Below, piece after piece: positions 1 through 8,306 of a stretch of 64,000 nucleotides of DNA. Source of the stretch: an uncultured Atopobiaceae bacterium (lineage in GTDB: Bacteria > Actinomycetota > Coriobacteriia > Coriobacteriales > Atopobiaceae); the NCBI GenBank assembly GCA_947631545.1, contig CANRLS010000001.1, forward strand, positions 1-64,000, written 5' to 3'. A program made the position numbers and the translations under genes. Under the pieces are notes generated by a model, which worked only from the letters and a program-made list of their open reading frames with translations, had not been told where the DNA came from and made no database searches. How positions within the stretch are numbered: the stretch's first letter is position 1; each line of letters starts with the position of its first letter.

Positions 1-288
1 CGAGATGGTGCATCGAACAGGGGCTCGCACATCGCTGGAGTGAGAGCACCGGACAGGAGCTCGGTCGAGGACGTGCGAGGCGAGAATCGACCTCGAGCTC
101 TCGCCCGAGGCAATCGATTCCCTCGAGGGCCCCTGCCAGCCGCATCCCCTCGCTGACGGCCTCGCAACCATCTGGCCGAATCCGTAGGTTCGTCTCCGGT
201 GGATCTGGGGGCCGCCGCAAGCCCTGTCAGTGGCGGCGCCTTTCATATGATTCGAATGAGTGCCTTCTGATCTCTTCCAGACGTTCGA
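1..288. other. Left-edge stretch without a supported gene
   Basis: I see no convincing gene here; open frames have no ribosome site and look like GC-driven noise. Near 201-224 the sequence GATCTGGGGG-CCGCCGC-AAGCCC resembles the right end of the structured repeat annotated at 19256-19346, so a decayed copy may end here. GCCGCC and GGCGGC can pair around 211-238 and are followed by TTTC on the plus strand, a weak terminator candidate for a gene lying left of the window. Confidence 0.4.
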
Positions 289-879
289 TCAGAGCTCGAC
301 GACCCTCGTGGCGATGCGGGTGCGAAGGGCATTCGAGTGGGTGACGAAGACGAGGCCCGCCCGCTCGCGGGCGCACCAGTCGAGGATGACGTGCCAGACG
401 CGGGCCTGGGTGACGGCGTCGAGCATCGTCGAGATCTCATCCGCCACGAGGAAGCGGGGCCTGGCCGAGAGGGTGCGGGCGACGCAGAGGCGCTGGAGCT
501 CGCCGCCGGAGAGCTCGGCGGGACGACGGTCGAGCCAAGCCGGGTCGGCGTCGAGGGCCTCCAGCAGATCCATCGAGACCTTCCCCGCCTCGGCGAGCGA
601 GTCTCCCAGACGCAGCCGGGGATCGAAGGCCAGCTCAGGGTGCTGGCTCACCAGCTGCACCGGGCAGACGCCCCGCTTGGGCAGCGGCTTGCCATCCACG
701 ATCACCTCGCCATGCTGGGGGCGCAGGTAGCCGCCGAGCACCTTGCAGAGGGTCGTCTTGCCCGTGCCCGAAGGGGCGTCCAGCGCGACGCGCTCGCCTG
801 GCGAGACCTCGAGCGAGAGATCGCGGAAGACGGGATCGCCCCCCTGGTAGTCGAAGGTGATGGAGCGGGCTTCGAGCAC
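289..879 (-). CDS. ABC transporter ATP-binding protein, second ATPase of a dipeptide/nickel-type importer
   Basis: 196 residues, short for the OppF/NikE class (usually 250 or more). The nucleotide-binding domain is complete: Walker A APSGTGKTT near residue 37, signature LSGGELQR near 123 and Walker B FLVADE near 143, with a switch His in FVTHS. The C-terminal extension typical of oligopeptide ATPases is absent. The start is GTG, preceded by AGGTAGGACC, 4 bases after the stop of the upstream ATPase gene, so the two are translationally linked. It is the last gene of a five-gene import operon. It should energise the permease pair from the cytoplasmic face as partner of the histidine-rich ATPase. 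Substrate is not proven; nickel or peptide is likely. Confidence 0.85.
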   Translation of the reverse strand: MLEARSITFDYQGGDPVFRDLSLEVSPGERVALDAPSGTGKTTLCKVLGGYLRPQHGEVIVDGKPLPKRGVCPVQLVSQHPELAFDPRLRLGDSLAEAGKVSMDLLEALDADPAWLDRRPAELSGGELQRLCVARTLSARPRFLVADEISTMLDAVTQARVWHVILDWCARERAGLVFVTHSNALRTRIATRVVEL

Positions 880-883
880 GGTC

Positions 884-1846
884 CTACCTCACCGATCTCG
901 ATGCGACGGCGAAGTCGTGCTCCGGCAGGGCGTGCCAGAGCTCGCGGCTGAAGGGGTGGCGAAGGAGCTCGGGCGATGCGAAGCTCGCGACCGACGTCTC
1001 CTCCACCACGGTGCCGTCGTGGAAGACGGCCACGCGGTCGGCCACGGCGAGGGCGAGCTCGATGTCGTGGGTGATGAGCATCACGGCGCCGCCCTCGTCG
1101 GCGAAGGCGCGGAGGTCCGCGAGGGCCGCTTCGGCCAGCTGGAGGTCGAGGCCCGGCGTGGGCTCGTCGGCGATGATGAGCCTCGGCTCGTCCACGAGGG
1201 CGCAGCAGAGAAGGACGCGCCTCGCCATGCCGCCGGAGAGCTCGTGCGGGTAGAGGCGCTCCACCGACTCGTCGAGGCGGTAGCGCCGGAAGAGCTCCCT
1301 CTGGCGCTCGATGCGACGAGCAACGTCGGCTTTCCGAGCGGCCCCTTTGCCACGGGGAATGCCCCGCACCTGCTCCCCCACCCGCATGAGCGGATCGAGG
1401 CAGGCGATGGACTGGGGCACGAAGGCGATCTCGCGCGAGCGGAGGCGCTCGATGCCGGCTTCGTCCTCAAGCTCGCCATCGAACCAGATCCGGCCGACGA
1501 TCCGCTCGTTCGGGGCCGCGATTCCCATGATGGCCTCGGCGAGGAGGCTCTTGCCGGCGCCCGAAGCCCCCACGACGGCCAGCACCTCCCCCTCGTGGAC
1601 GCCGAGGGAGACGTCGCGGATGACGGGAACGAGCCGGCGTTCGGCCTCGAAGAACGGCGCGCCCGGCGCGTACATCTCGAAGGCCGCGGAGAGCCCCTCC
1701 ACCTGCAACAAGTGGTGGTGCCCGGGATGGCGGGAGTTGGCCGCATGGGTGTGATGGTGATGCGCCTCGCCGCTCCTGTGGGGCGGCGCCTCATGGGGCG
1801 CCGTTGCCGACGATCGTATGGCTTTCTCGCGCGGCTCCTCGCTCAC
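884..1846 (-). CDS. ABC transporter ATP-binding protein with histidine-rich N-terminus (NikD/DppD-like)
   Basis: 320 residues, first ATPase of the importer. The GTG start overlaps the stop of the upstream permease gene (GTGA), which indicates translational coupling; longer readings upstream run antisense-like through the permease gene and are rejected. Residues 18-45 hold eleven histidines, including HHHHTH and HPGHHH, before the ATPase domain begins near residue 47. Walker A GASGAGKS, signature LSGGMARR and Walker B LIIADEPTPGLD are all present. Histidine-rich tracts are common in nickel- and cobalt-handling proteins (UreE, HypB, CooJ), so the tract suggests metal binding or storage and supports nickel as the substrate. 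That is inference; a peptide importer is the alternative. Confidence 0.85.
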   Translation of the reverse strand: MSEEPREKAIRSSATAPHEAPPHRSGEAHHHHTHAANSRHPGHHHLLQVEGLSAAFEMYAPGAPFFEAERRLVPVIRDVSLGVHEGEVLAVVGASGAGKSLLAEAIMGIAAPNERIVGRIWFDGELEDEAGIERLRSREIAFVPQSIACLDPLMRVGEQVRGIPRGKGAARKADVARRIERQRELFRRYRLDESVERLYPHELSGGMARRVLLCCALVDEPRLIIADEPTPGLDLQLAEAALADLRAFADEGGAVMLITHDIELALAVADRVAVFHDGTVVEETSVASFASPELLRHPFSRELWHALPEHDFAVASRSVR

Positions 1847-2730
1847 AGTCCATCGCCCCTTATGAGGAGACGGGCCAGGGAACGGCCGAGCATGTCGAAG
1901 CCGAGGACGCAGAGGACGAGCGAGAGGCCGGGCCAGAGGACGAGCCACCACTCCCCTCCCACGAGGTAGCCCATGGACTCCGAGAGGATGGAGCCGATGG
2001 CGGGCACCTCCGGCGGAAGGCCGAAGCCGAGGAAGGTGAGCGAGGCCTCGTGAAGTATCGCATGGGGGAAGAGCAGGACGAGGCCCACCGCGAACTGGGG
2101 CAGGACGTAGGGCACGAGATGATGCGTCGCCACCTTGACGGGGCCTTGGCCGAGCTTGCGCGCCGCCATGACGTAATCGGACTCGCGGCACTGGAGCATC
2201 TCCGCCCGGACGACCCGCGCGAGCCGCGGCCATTCCGTGAGCGCGATGGCGCCGACGACGCCCGTGAACCCCTTGCCGAAGGCGAAGGAGACGAGGATGA
2301 GCAGCACGATGTGCGGCAATCCCATCACGACGTCGATGGCCCCAGAGACCATCGCATCGGCCTTGGGACCTCCGAGGGCGGCGACGCAGCCGAGGACGAG
2401 GGAGACGCCGGCCGCGGCGAGGGCGGCCCCGAGCCCGAGCGATGCCGAGATCGAGAGACCGGCGATGGTCCGGCAGAGCATATCGCGCCCCATCCAGTCC
2501 GTCCCGAAGGGGTGCCCGATCGAGGGCGGAAGGTTCTTGGCCATGAAGTCAGCCTCTTGGGCGACCGGGACGAGGATGGCCCCGGCGACGAGGACCAGCG
2601 CGAGCGCCGCGCCGATGGAGATGACCCGCGCGAGGTCTCCACGGCGCGAGGGCAGGGCACGGGCCCCTGGCGCCGCGATGACGGGAATCGACGCCGCGTT
2701 CGCGCGAGCCACGTCAAGCGGAGCCGCCAC
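1843..2730 (-). CDS. ABC transporter permease, DppC/NikC-like
   Basis: 295 residues, inner-membrane permease of the importer. An N-terminal hydrophobic helix (about residues 30-57) is followed by the binding-protein-dependent transport domain with about five more membrane segments. The coupling loop lies around EMLQCRESDYVMAARKLG, typical of the Dpp/Opp/Nik C family, and the segment HPFGTDWMGRDML is a family hallmark. I chose the GTG at 2730 because GGGGGAGG sits 6 bases before it, while the upstream ATG at 2748 lies ahead of that ribosome site. The gene overlaps the end of the other permease by 17 bases and overlaps the downstream ATPase start by 4, giving a tightly coupled operon. Confidence 0.88.
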   Translation of the reverse strand: MAAPLDVARANAASIPVIAAPGARALPSRRGDLARVISIGAALALVLVAGAILVPVAQEADFMAKNLPPSIGHPFGTDWMGRDMLCRTIAGLSISASLGLGAALAAAGVSLVLGCVAALGGPKADAMVSGAIDVVMGLPHIVLLILVSFAFGKGFTGVVGAIALTEWPRLARVVRAEMLQCRESDYVMAARKLGQGPVKVATHHLVPYVLPQFAVGLVLLFPHAILHEASLTFLGFGLPPEVPAIGSILSESMGYLVGGEWWLVLWPGLSLVLCVLGFDMLGRSLARLLIRGDGL

Positions 2731-3799
2731 GTTCCACCTCCCCCGCATCCGGAAGCGGCTCGTCGTAATCCTCGGGCCGGTTCACGAGCCAGCCGAGCAC
2801 GCCGCCACGGGCCGCGCGCTTCGCCGCCCGCGCCTCGCGCATGCGAGGATCGATGACGCCGTAGAGCAGGTCGGCCGCGAAGTTCCCGCCGAAGACGAGG
2901 AGCGCCGTCACCACGGCGATGCCCGCGAGCAGGCAGACGTCGGAGCCGAGGCCCGCCGTCACCGCCGCCTGGCCGAGCCCCGGATAGGAGAAGACCTCCT
3001 CCACGAGCACGGCGCCGCCGAAGATCTCGCCGATGCTCGCGCACTGGAGCGTGAGCGCTGGGAGGGCGACGTTGCGGAGCCCATGGCGCCAGAAGCGCTG
3101 CCATGGCCCCTCGCCACGCAACTTCGCGAAGCCGGCCACGTCGCCGGCCTCGAACTCGACGACCTTCTCGCGCGTGTGGAGGCAGACGGGCGCCACGCCC
3201 GCGAGCGTGAGGCAGATCGCCGGAAGCGCAAGGTGATGGATCGCGTCGGCCCAGGTGACGTCCGCACTCGCCACCCCGATGGAGGCGGCGAAGCCGATGG
3301 GGAACCAGCCGAGGGCGACGGCGAAGACCATGAGCAGGATGAGGGCCAGCCAGAAGGACGGGATCGAGGTCATAACGAAGCACCAGCCCCGGATGATCCG
3401 ATCCGGCCAGCGGCGCTCGGCCATGCCGGCGCCGACGCCCAGGACGAAGCCGAGGATCCCGCTCCCCGCCCAGGCGATGGAGAGCAATGCGAGCGATGGG
3501 GCCGCCCGCTCGGCGATGACCTGGGTCACGGGCTCGTTGTAGCGAAGGGACATCCCGAGGTCGCCCTGCAAGAGCCCGGCGAGCCAGCGGCCATAGCGCA
3601 CGGGGAGCGGCTCGCCCGCGCCCCAATAGGCCTCCAACTGGGCCCGTTTGGCCTCGGACATGGTGAGGTAGGCCGCCTGGCCGACGTTGGCTTGCACCGG
3701 ATCCACCGGCGACAGGTCCACGAGGCAGAAGACGACGAAGCTCACGACCACGACGAGGAGGCAGGCCTTGAGCAGGTTCTTGAGAATGAACCGGACCAT
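2714..3799 (-). CDS. ABC transporter permease, DppB/NikB-like
   Basis: 361 residues, partner permease. The N-terminal helix (residues 4-27) is followed by the periplasm-facing segment of the DppB family, with the typical PDxxRxx-like DLSPVDPVQANVG stretch, then a six-helix transport domain with the motif EEVFSYPGLG near the end. The C-terminus carries a charged tail of about 50 residues after the last helix, longer than usual. The ATG at 3799 follows AAAGGGAGGGGGCGG, a strong ribosome site; longer readings run into the repeat region upstream and are not supported. It lies 336 bases downstream of the binding-protein gene, separated by structured repeats that may set the ratio of binding protein to permease. 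Confidence 0.88.
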   Translation of the reverse strand: MVRFILKNLLKACLLVVVVSFVVFCLVDLSPVDPVQANVGQAAYLTMSEAKRAQLEAYWGAGEPLPVRYGRWLAGLLQGDLGMSLRYNEPVTQVIAERAAPSLALLSIAWAGSGILGFVLGVGAGMAERRWPDRIIRGWCFVMTSIPSFWLALILLMVFAVALGWFPIGFAASIGVASADVTWADAIHHLALPAICLTLAGVAPVCLHTREKVVEFEAGDVAGFAKLRGEGPWQRFWRHGLRNVALPALTLQCASIGEIFGGAVLVEEVFSYPGLGQAAVTAGLGSDVCLLAGIAVVTALLVFGGNFAADLLYGVIDPRMREARAAKRAARGGVLGWLVNRPEDYDEPLPDAGEVERGGSA

Positions 3800-4135
3800 C
3801 CGCCCCCTCCCTTTGGGATCGCGGTTCCACGGCCGCACGACGCGACGACTCGATGGTACAGATTGGGCGAGGGCCCTTGGGGCGCTCCGGATCGCTGGGG
3901 CTGCGGGCGTATGGCGTGCCGAGCATGCGAGCGATTCGCAGATCCGGCGGCGCAGATCCAGCGTGGGTTCCTGAGGCACCCCAGATTGTGGGGATCGCGG
4001 ACGCGTGGCGTACCGAGCATACGAGCGATTCGCAGATCCGGCGAGGGTTCCTGAGGTGCCCGAGGTTGGCGCGCTCGCGGAGACGTGGCGTACGAAGGTA
4101 CGTGAGTCTCCGGGAGCGCGCCAAGATCGGGTGCA
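3800..4135 (-). repeat. Intergenic structured repeats between binding-protein and permease genes
   Basis: This 336-base gap within the importer operon holds about two and a half imperfect direct copies with a 94-base period: GAGCAT-CGAGCGATTCGCAGATCC occurs at 3921-3949 and 4015-4043, and GGGTTCCTGAGG at 3965-3976 and 4045-4056. The copy nearest the binding-protein gene folds into a long palindrome (4066-4124). The unit is related to a repeat at 19256-19346. I see no gene. It probably acts as a stabilising or partial terminator structure in the mRNA, as REP-like elements do between binding-protein and permease genes in other importers; that role is inferred. Confidence 0.75.
4045..4134 (-). 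repeat. 90-nt structured repeat unit with long palindrome
   Basis: Read on the minus strand, this 90-base unit runs from GCACCCGATCTTGG to CTCAGGAACCC. TTGGCGCGCTC at 4066 pairs perfectly with GAGCGCGCCAA ending at 4124. Inside it, GGAGAC pairs with GTCTCC and GTAC with GTAC, so nearly the whole unit forms one hairpin. It aligns without gaps, at roughly two-thirds identity by eye, with 19256-19346. Confidence 0.75.
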
Positions 4136-5803
4136 TCAGGAACCCGCAGCCGCCCACGTCCATTGGTCGACGTTATTCAGGATCGACCAGCCGTGCCCAT
4201 GGGGGTGCGGCTTCTGGGGCGCCACCTCGAGCCCGTCCCTCTGGAAGTAGAGGTGGTCGACGTTGCAGATCCAGACCCAGGTCGAAGCGCCCTTGGGGCA
4301 GATTCCCTCTGTGCCATCCCATTGCGACTCCTTCCAGTACTCGTAGGAGTCGTCGACCGTCGGCTGCGCCAGGGCCTCGTCCATGTAGCCGTCGAGGGTC
4401 GCGTTCTCGTAGCAGGGGAAGTTGCCCCATCCCGTGGCGTAGTAGAGGTTGTAGTACTCGGAGGGGGAGTTCGAGCCCCAACCCCAGAGCACGGGATCTG
4501 TGTACTGGTGCGGGTAGATGTCCTCGAAGGAGGCGCCGGAGACCTCGATCTCCATGCCGATCTCGCCCATCTGCTGCGCGAACTGGGTGGCGAGGGCCTG
4601 GCGGACCGAATCCCCCGCCGTATACCAGAGCGTGAGCGCGAGCGGCCTGCCATCCTTGGCCCGGCGCTCGGGAATGCCGTCATCCGCCACCCAGCCCGCC
4701 TCATCGAGGAGCCGCTTGGCCTCTTCGGGGTCGTAGGCGCACTGCATGTCCTCCGAGATCCACGGCATGCCCTGGCTCACGCTGTAGGTTGCGTCACCGT
4801 AGCCGTTGAGCACGGCCCTCACGGCCGCATCGCGATCGCAGGCGAGGTTCATCGCGCGGCGCACGGCCACATCGCTCGTGATGGCGTTGCCCACGGCATA
4901 GCTGACGTCGCCGTCCTGCTTGCTCGGGCTCCCCTCTGGCTGGGTCGGAAGCGAAATGCCCCGGGAGTCCACGGATTTCGCGTTCAGGAGCTTGAACCCC
5001 TCGGGCACCTGGTCGGCATAGGTCGCCGCGGTGTAGGCGAGGTCGGCCTCCTTCGCCTTGGCGGCCGCGAGCGATGCGGTCTCGTCCATGAAGAGCACCA
5101 CGACGCGCTCCATCTTGGCCGGCTCGCCGTAGTAGTCGGGATTGGCTTTCAGAATCACCTGCTGGCCCTTGTCCCATTGCTCGAGCATGTAGCGGCCGCT
5201 TCCGATGGGGTGCTCGCCGTAGTCGGGCCCGTAGGCGTGCTCCGGCACGATGCCCACGACGGCGAGCGTGTAGAGGATCGCGTTGTAGGGCTTGTTCAGA
5301 TGGAGGACGCACGTGGTGGAGTCGGTGGCCTCGGCCCCGTCGACCATGGTGAGGTCGGCCTCGGCGGCGTCGTTTCCGATGATGCCGTTCACCGTGAAGG
5401 CCACGTCGGAGGCCGTGAGGGGCTCGCCGTCGGTGAACTTGACATCGTCGCGTATGTGGAAGGTCCAGGTGAGGCCGTCCCCTGAGCTCTCGTAGGACGT
5501 GGCGAGGTCGTTCACGAAGTTCATCTCGGCATCCGTGACGAAGAGCGTCGACTGGATGAGCGGTTCGTGGACGTGCTCGCCATCGCCCCACGCGTAGAGC
5601 GGATCGAAGCCCTTGGCGGGCTCCGCCTCCTTGGTGAGGGTCACGACCACCTGCGAGGTGTCCGCACCGGCGGCATCGCCCGTACCGCCTGCGGAGTCCC
5701 CATGGGCGGTCTGCCCGCACCCTGCGAGGGCGAGGGCGCCGAGGCCAGCGCTCCCAGCGATGAAGGCCCTGCGGGTCACCGTGTTCGCACGACTCGATGC
5801 CAT
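4136..5803 (-). CDS. ABC transporter substrate-binding lipoprotein, family 5 (peptide/nickel type)
   Basis: 555 residues, a solute-binding protein of the SBP_bac_5 class. The N-terminus has a twin-arginine TRRAFI motif followed by a hydrophobic stretch and lipobox LAGC (Cys near residue 29), so it is exported, probably by Tat, and lipid-anchored. A Ser/Gly/Ala/Asp linker precedes the folded domain, which shows family features such as TWTFHIRDDVKFTDGEPLTA and the YDPEEAKRLLDEAGW segment. The C-terminus has HPHGHGW, a possible metal contact. I prefer the ATG at 5803, which has GGGAGCAGGG just upstream, over the ATG at 5848, which lacks a ribosome site. First gene of the importer operon; nickel or peptide specificity cannot be settled by reading. 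Confidence 0.88.
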   Translation of the reverse strand: MASSRANTVTRRAFIAGSAGLGALALAGCGQTAHGDSAGGTGDAAGADTSQVVVTLTKEAEPAKGFDPLYAWGDGEHVHEPLIQSTLFVTDAEMNFVNDLATSYESSGDGLTWTFHIRDDVKFTDGEPLTASDVAFTVNGIIGNDAAEADLTMVDGAEATDSTTCVLHLNKPYNAILYTLAVVGIVPEHAYGPDYGEHPIGSGRYMLEQWDKGQQVILKANPDYYGEPAKMERVVVLFMDETASLAAAKAKEADLAYTAATYADQVPEGFKLLNAKSVDSRGISLPTQPEGSPSKQDGDVSYAVGNAITSDVAVRRAMNLACDRDAAVRAVLNGYGDATYSVSQGMPWISEDMQCAYDPEEAKRLLDEAGWVADDGIPERRAKDGRPLALTLWYTAGDSVRQALATQFAQQMGEIGMEIEVSGASFEDIYPHQYTDPVLWGWGSNSPSEYYNLYYATGWGNFPCYENATLDGYMDEALAQPTVDDSYEYWKESQWDGTEGICPKGASTWVWICNVDHLYFQRDGLEVAPQKPHPHGHGWSILNNVDQWTWAAAGS

Positions 5804-5870
5804 CCCTGCTCCCAACTCGCGACGGATCCCGACATTCAACCGCTCCATGCTAAGGGAGTCGCCAAAGGGA

Positions 5871-5894
5871 AACGTCCGCCTTTCGACGGACGTT
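5871..5894 (-). terminator. Hairpin terminator after the four-helix membrane protein gene
   Basis: On the minus strand AACGTCCG pairs with CGGACGTT around an 8-base loop and is followed by TTTCCCTTTGG. It lies downstream of the membrane protein gene at 5981-6511 and upstream of the binding-protein gene, so it separates the two transcripts. Confidence 0.6.
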
Positions 5895-5980
5895 CGACGA
5901 ATCTATGTCGCTCGAAGCACCGGTGAGGCGACGAGCTGGCGATCCGGCTTCCCTGAAGGCCTGCGCCGCTGGACGCGCTC

Positions 5981-6511
5981 CTACTGGCCGTACTTCACGA
6001 GGCCATGGATCTTCGTGGAGAAGTAGAGGCAGAAGGCGCTGAGCAGGATGGAGAGGCCGTTGGAGACGATGGACGTGACGATGCCGTTGCCGATGCCGCC
6101 ACCGCCCATGGCCGTCATCACGATCGAGGTGACCGTGGATCCGATGGCGAGGACGAATCCGACGATGGAGAGCACCCAGAAGGGGCCGATCTTCGTCGCA
6201 TCGTTGGCGCCGCGGAAACCGAGTACGGCCATGATGATGTCGACGAGCGAGGTCACGAGCGAGACGACGCCAAGGATCGTGAAGGTGAGACCGAGGACCG
6301 CGAGGCCGCCGGCGGCGTTGGCGGACGTGTCGCCGATATCCGTCGCCACATCCTGAGCCACGCTCGGATCGGTCGCGGCGACGCCGAAGATCGGACCGAG
6401 GACGATCACCAGCAAGCTCGCGACGATGCCGAGAATGCCGATGATGAGGATGATCACCGAGCAGATCTTCACGCCCCTCTGGTAGCCCTGCATCTCATAG
6501 CTCTCTGCCAT
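5981..6511 (-). CDS. Four-helix membrane protein of unknown function (paralogue of 7635-8180)
   Basis: 176 residues with four predicted membrane helices: about 12-40, 64-88, 102-128 and 140-162. The first hydrophobic block follows a short cytoplasmic MAESYEMQGYQRGVK start, and the first pair of helices is separated by an Asp/Ala-rich loop. AAGGAG lies 5 bases before the ATG at 6511. The protein shares its architecture and segments such as FWVLSI, IGS-VTSIVMTA and a GVKxC start of helix 1 with the product at 7635-8180, so the two are paralogues. They flank a metallopeptidase gene in divergent orientation. I do not recognise a named family and do not assign a function. Confidence 0.75.
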   Translation of the reverse strand: MAESYEMQGYQRGVKICSVIILIIGILGIVASLLVIVLGPIFGVAATDPSVAQDVATDIGDTSANAAGGLAVLGLTFTILGVVSLVTSLVDIIMAVLGFRGANDATKIGPFWVLSIVGFVLAIGSTVTSIVMTAMGGGGIGNGIVTSIVSNGLSILLSAFCLYFSTKIHGLVKYGQ

Positions 6512-6629
6512 TTCTGCTCCTTTCCAAGGAGATCGATTCCGGCTCCTGTGGATTTGTACCCAGCATTGCGCGGATTCCTCGCTAGATGCCATGCCAATGG
6601 GCGTTCGCGCGCTGTGGGAGACTGATGCC

Positions 6630-7388
6630 ATGCCGTCGCCCGTGTCATTCGCCGTCCCGCTCGAGGGCGCCGATGGGAGCCTGGAAGTCCAGGTGACCCG
6701 TCGGCGCAGGTCCGGCGTGGTGATCCGAGCCTATCCGGACGGCCACGTGACGCTCTCCGTCCCCACGTGGTTCACCAAGGCGCAGGCGGAGGAGTTCGTG
6801 GCGTCCCATCGCGACCGGATCCTCGCTCAAGCGGCATCGGTCGAGCCGTCCTCGGAGGAACGCCGGCTGAGGGAGGCCATCCGGCGCCTCGCCGAGGGCG
6901 ACCGGGTGCCCGTCTGGGGCCGTGACGCCACCGTCATCTACCGCGATGCCGCCTCGAGAGCCCAAGCGCGCCTCGAGCGGGGCGCGGTCGTCCTCGCGCT
7001 GCCGCCCGCCGCCCAGCGAGACGGCGCCGACGCCCGGGCGGTGCGGCTCAGGGCCTACGAGACGCTCCTTCGCCGCGAGCTGGATGGCGCCCTGCCGGAC
7101 GTCATCGACCTGTGCGAGCGGTCGCTCGACGTGAGGACGGGCCAATGGACCGTTCGGAAGATGAGGAGCCGCTGGGGTTCATGCCGGTGGCAGACGGGGA
7201 GCATCTCCATCAATCTCGACCTCGCCACCCATGCCCCGGAGCACCTGAGGAACGTCTCGCTCCATGAGACCTGCCATATGCTCGCCCACGACCATGGCCC
7301 GGCATTCAAGGCGCTCATGGATCGGGTCTCGCCCCAGTGGAGGGAGCTCGACCGCAAGCTGGAAGCCGAGGGCGTACGGCTTCCCTAG
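6630..7388 (+). CDS. YgjP-like zinc metallopeptidase domain protein (DUF45)
   Basis: 252 residues. The C-terminal half carries the WLM/YgjP motif: LHETCHMLAHDHGPAF near residue 211, giving the HExxH-type site with a further His, preceded by the family signature MRSRWGSCRWQTGSISINLDL. The N-terminus is a beta-rich domain with the RRRRSGVVIRAYPDGHVTLSVP stretch usual for this family. In HETCH, His-Glu and the second His bind zinc and catalyse hydrolysis; the substrate of this family is unknown. I use the ATG at 6630 because GGGAG lies 9 bases upstream; earlier ATG codons lack that spacing. It is transcribed away from one membrane paralogue and toward the other. Confidence 0.85.
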   Translation: MPSPVSFAVPLEGADGSLEVQVTRRRRSGVVIRAYPDGHVTLSVPTWFTKAQAEEFVASHRDRILAQAASVEPSSEERRLREAIRRLAEGDRVPVWGRDATVIYRDAASRAQARLERGAVVLALPPAAQRDGADARAVRLRAYETLLRRELDGALPDVIDLCERSLDVRTGQWTVRKMRSRWGSCRWQTGSISINLDLATHAPEHLRNVSLHETCHMLAHDHGPAFKALMDRVSPQWRELDRKLEAEGVRLP

Positions 7389-7634
7389 CCGCCGTCCGCG
7401 AAGCGCTGCAGTGCATGAATTGACGGTTTTATCGCATGAAGACGCGCATATGGCGCGCTGCCCGATTCGGCTCCCCCCGAGGCGACGTTAGGCCCATCCG
7501 CTGCTCTATCATGCAGGCCGTTTGGCGATGCGCCAGACGGCGTAGCCCGTCGATCCGAGGGCTATGCCATAGGGAAGGGCCGTTCGCACGGGGCCATGCG
7601 AGCCGTCGCGGACATCCATCGGGAAGGAGTCCCC
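7389..7634. other. Intergenic region upstream of the second membrane paralogue
   Basis: 246 bases with no gene. A TTGACG hexamer at about 7420, followed by an AT-rich stretch to CATATG, is a possible promoter but its spacing is poor. Nothing else stands out. Confidence 0.3.
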
Positions 7635-8180
7635 GTGACTCAGAAGAGCGCATTCGAAAAGGACCTGACCGGCGTCAAGGTCTGCGGCATCATCCTGCTC
7701 GTCATCGGGATCATCGCCGCCATCCTGAGCATCCTCATCGTCATCGCCGGGCCGTTGCTGAGCGCGGGCGCCTCTATGCCCGGCTACTCCGGTGAACTCG
7801 CCGAAGGTCTGGGCTTCGCGCCCACCGACACGATGAGCGTCGCCGTCGTGGGCGTATTCCTCACCGTCATGGGCATCGTCATGCTCGTGGCCTCGATTCT
7901 CGACATCGTCACCGGCTGCTTCGGCATCCACGGCGCCAAGCACCCCGACCACATCACCCCGTTCTGGGTGCTCTCCATCATCAGCCTCGTGATCTCGATC
8001 GGCTCGGGCGTCACGTCGATCGTGATGACGGCCCTCGGCGGCAGCGACCTCTACGGGAATCTCGTGACCTGCATCAGCTCGAATGCGGCATCCATCGTCT
8101 TCGCCGCCTGCTGCGTCTTCTACGCCGGAAGGGTTCGCACCCTCGAGCGCTCGGGCGCTGCCGGAAGGCATGCCGCCTGA
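7635..8180 (+). CDS. Four-helix membrane protein of unknown function (paralogue of 5981-6511)
   Basis: 181 residues starting at GTG, preceded by GGAAGGAG. Four hydrophobic segments lie at about 14-40, 70-95, 108-133 and 147-165, with the same order and several of the same short segments as the minus-strand paralogue, including FWVLSIISL and GSGVTSIVMTALGG. The first extracytoplasmic loop (MPGYSGELAEGLGFAPTD) differs most from its paralogue. The C-terminus is short, basic and cytoplasmic. The two probably arose by duplication and later inversion around the metallopeptidase gene. Function unknown. Confidence 0.75.
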   Translation: MTQKSAFEKDLTGVKVCGIILLVIGIIAAILSILIVIAGPLLSAGASMPGYSGELAEGLGFAPTDTMSVAVVGVFLTVMGIVMLVASILDIVTGCFGIHGAKHPDHITPFWVLSIISLVISIGSGVTSIVMTALGGSDLYGNLVTCISSNAASIVFAACCVFYAGRVRTLERSGAAGRHAA

Positions 8181-8210
8181 GCGGATCTCCACAAGCGGAT
8201 TCGCCTTTGG

Positions 8211-8237
8211 GAGGGGCCTCGCGTCGCGGGGCCCCTC
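8211..8237. terminator. Hairpin between convergent genes
   Basis: GAGGGGCC and GGCCCCTC pair around an 11-base loop between two convergent genes. There is no clear T-run on either side, so it is a weak terminator candidate. Confidence 0.35.
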
Positions 8238-8306
8238 CTCCCATGTCGCGGGAAGGAGCGGCGGGGGCGAGCGGCCTGCGCGTGCGCTCTCAGAGCGACG
8301 CGCCGC

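Noticed and set aside
2237-4054. 605-residue plus-strand frame opposite the importer permeases
   Set aside because: Low-complexity acidic and basic product with no domains, fully overlapping well-supported permease genes.
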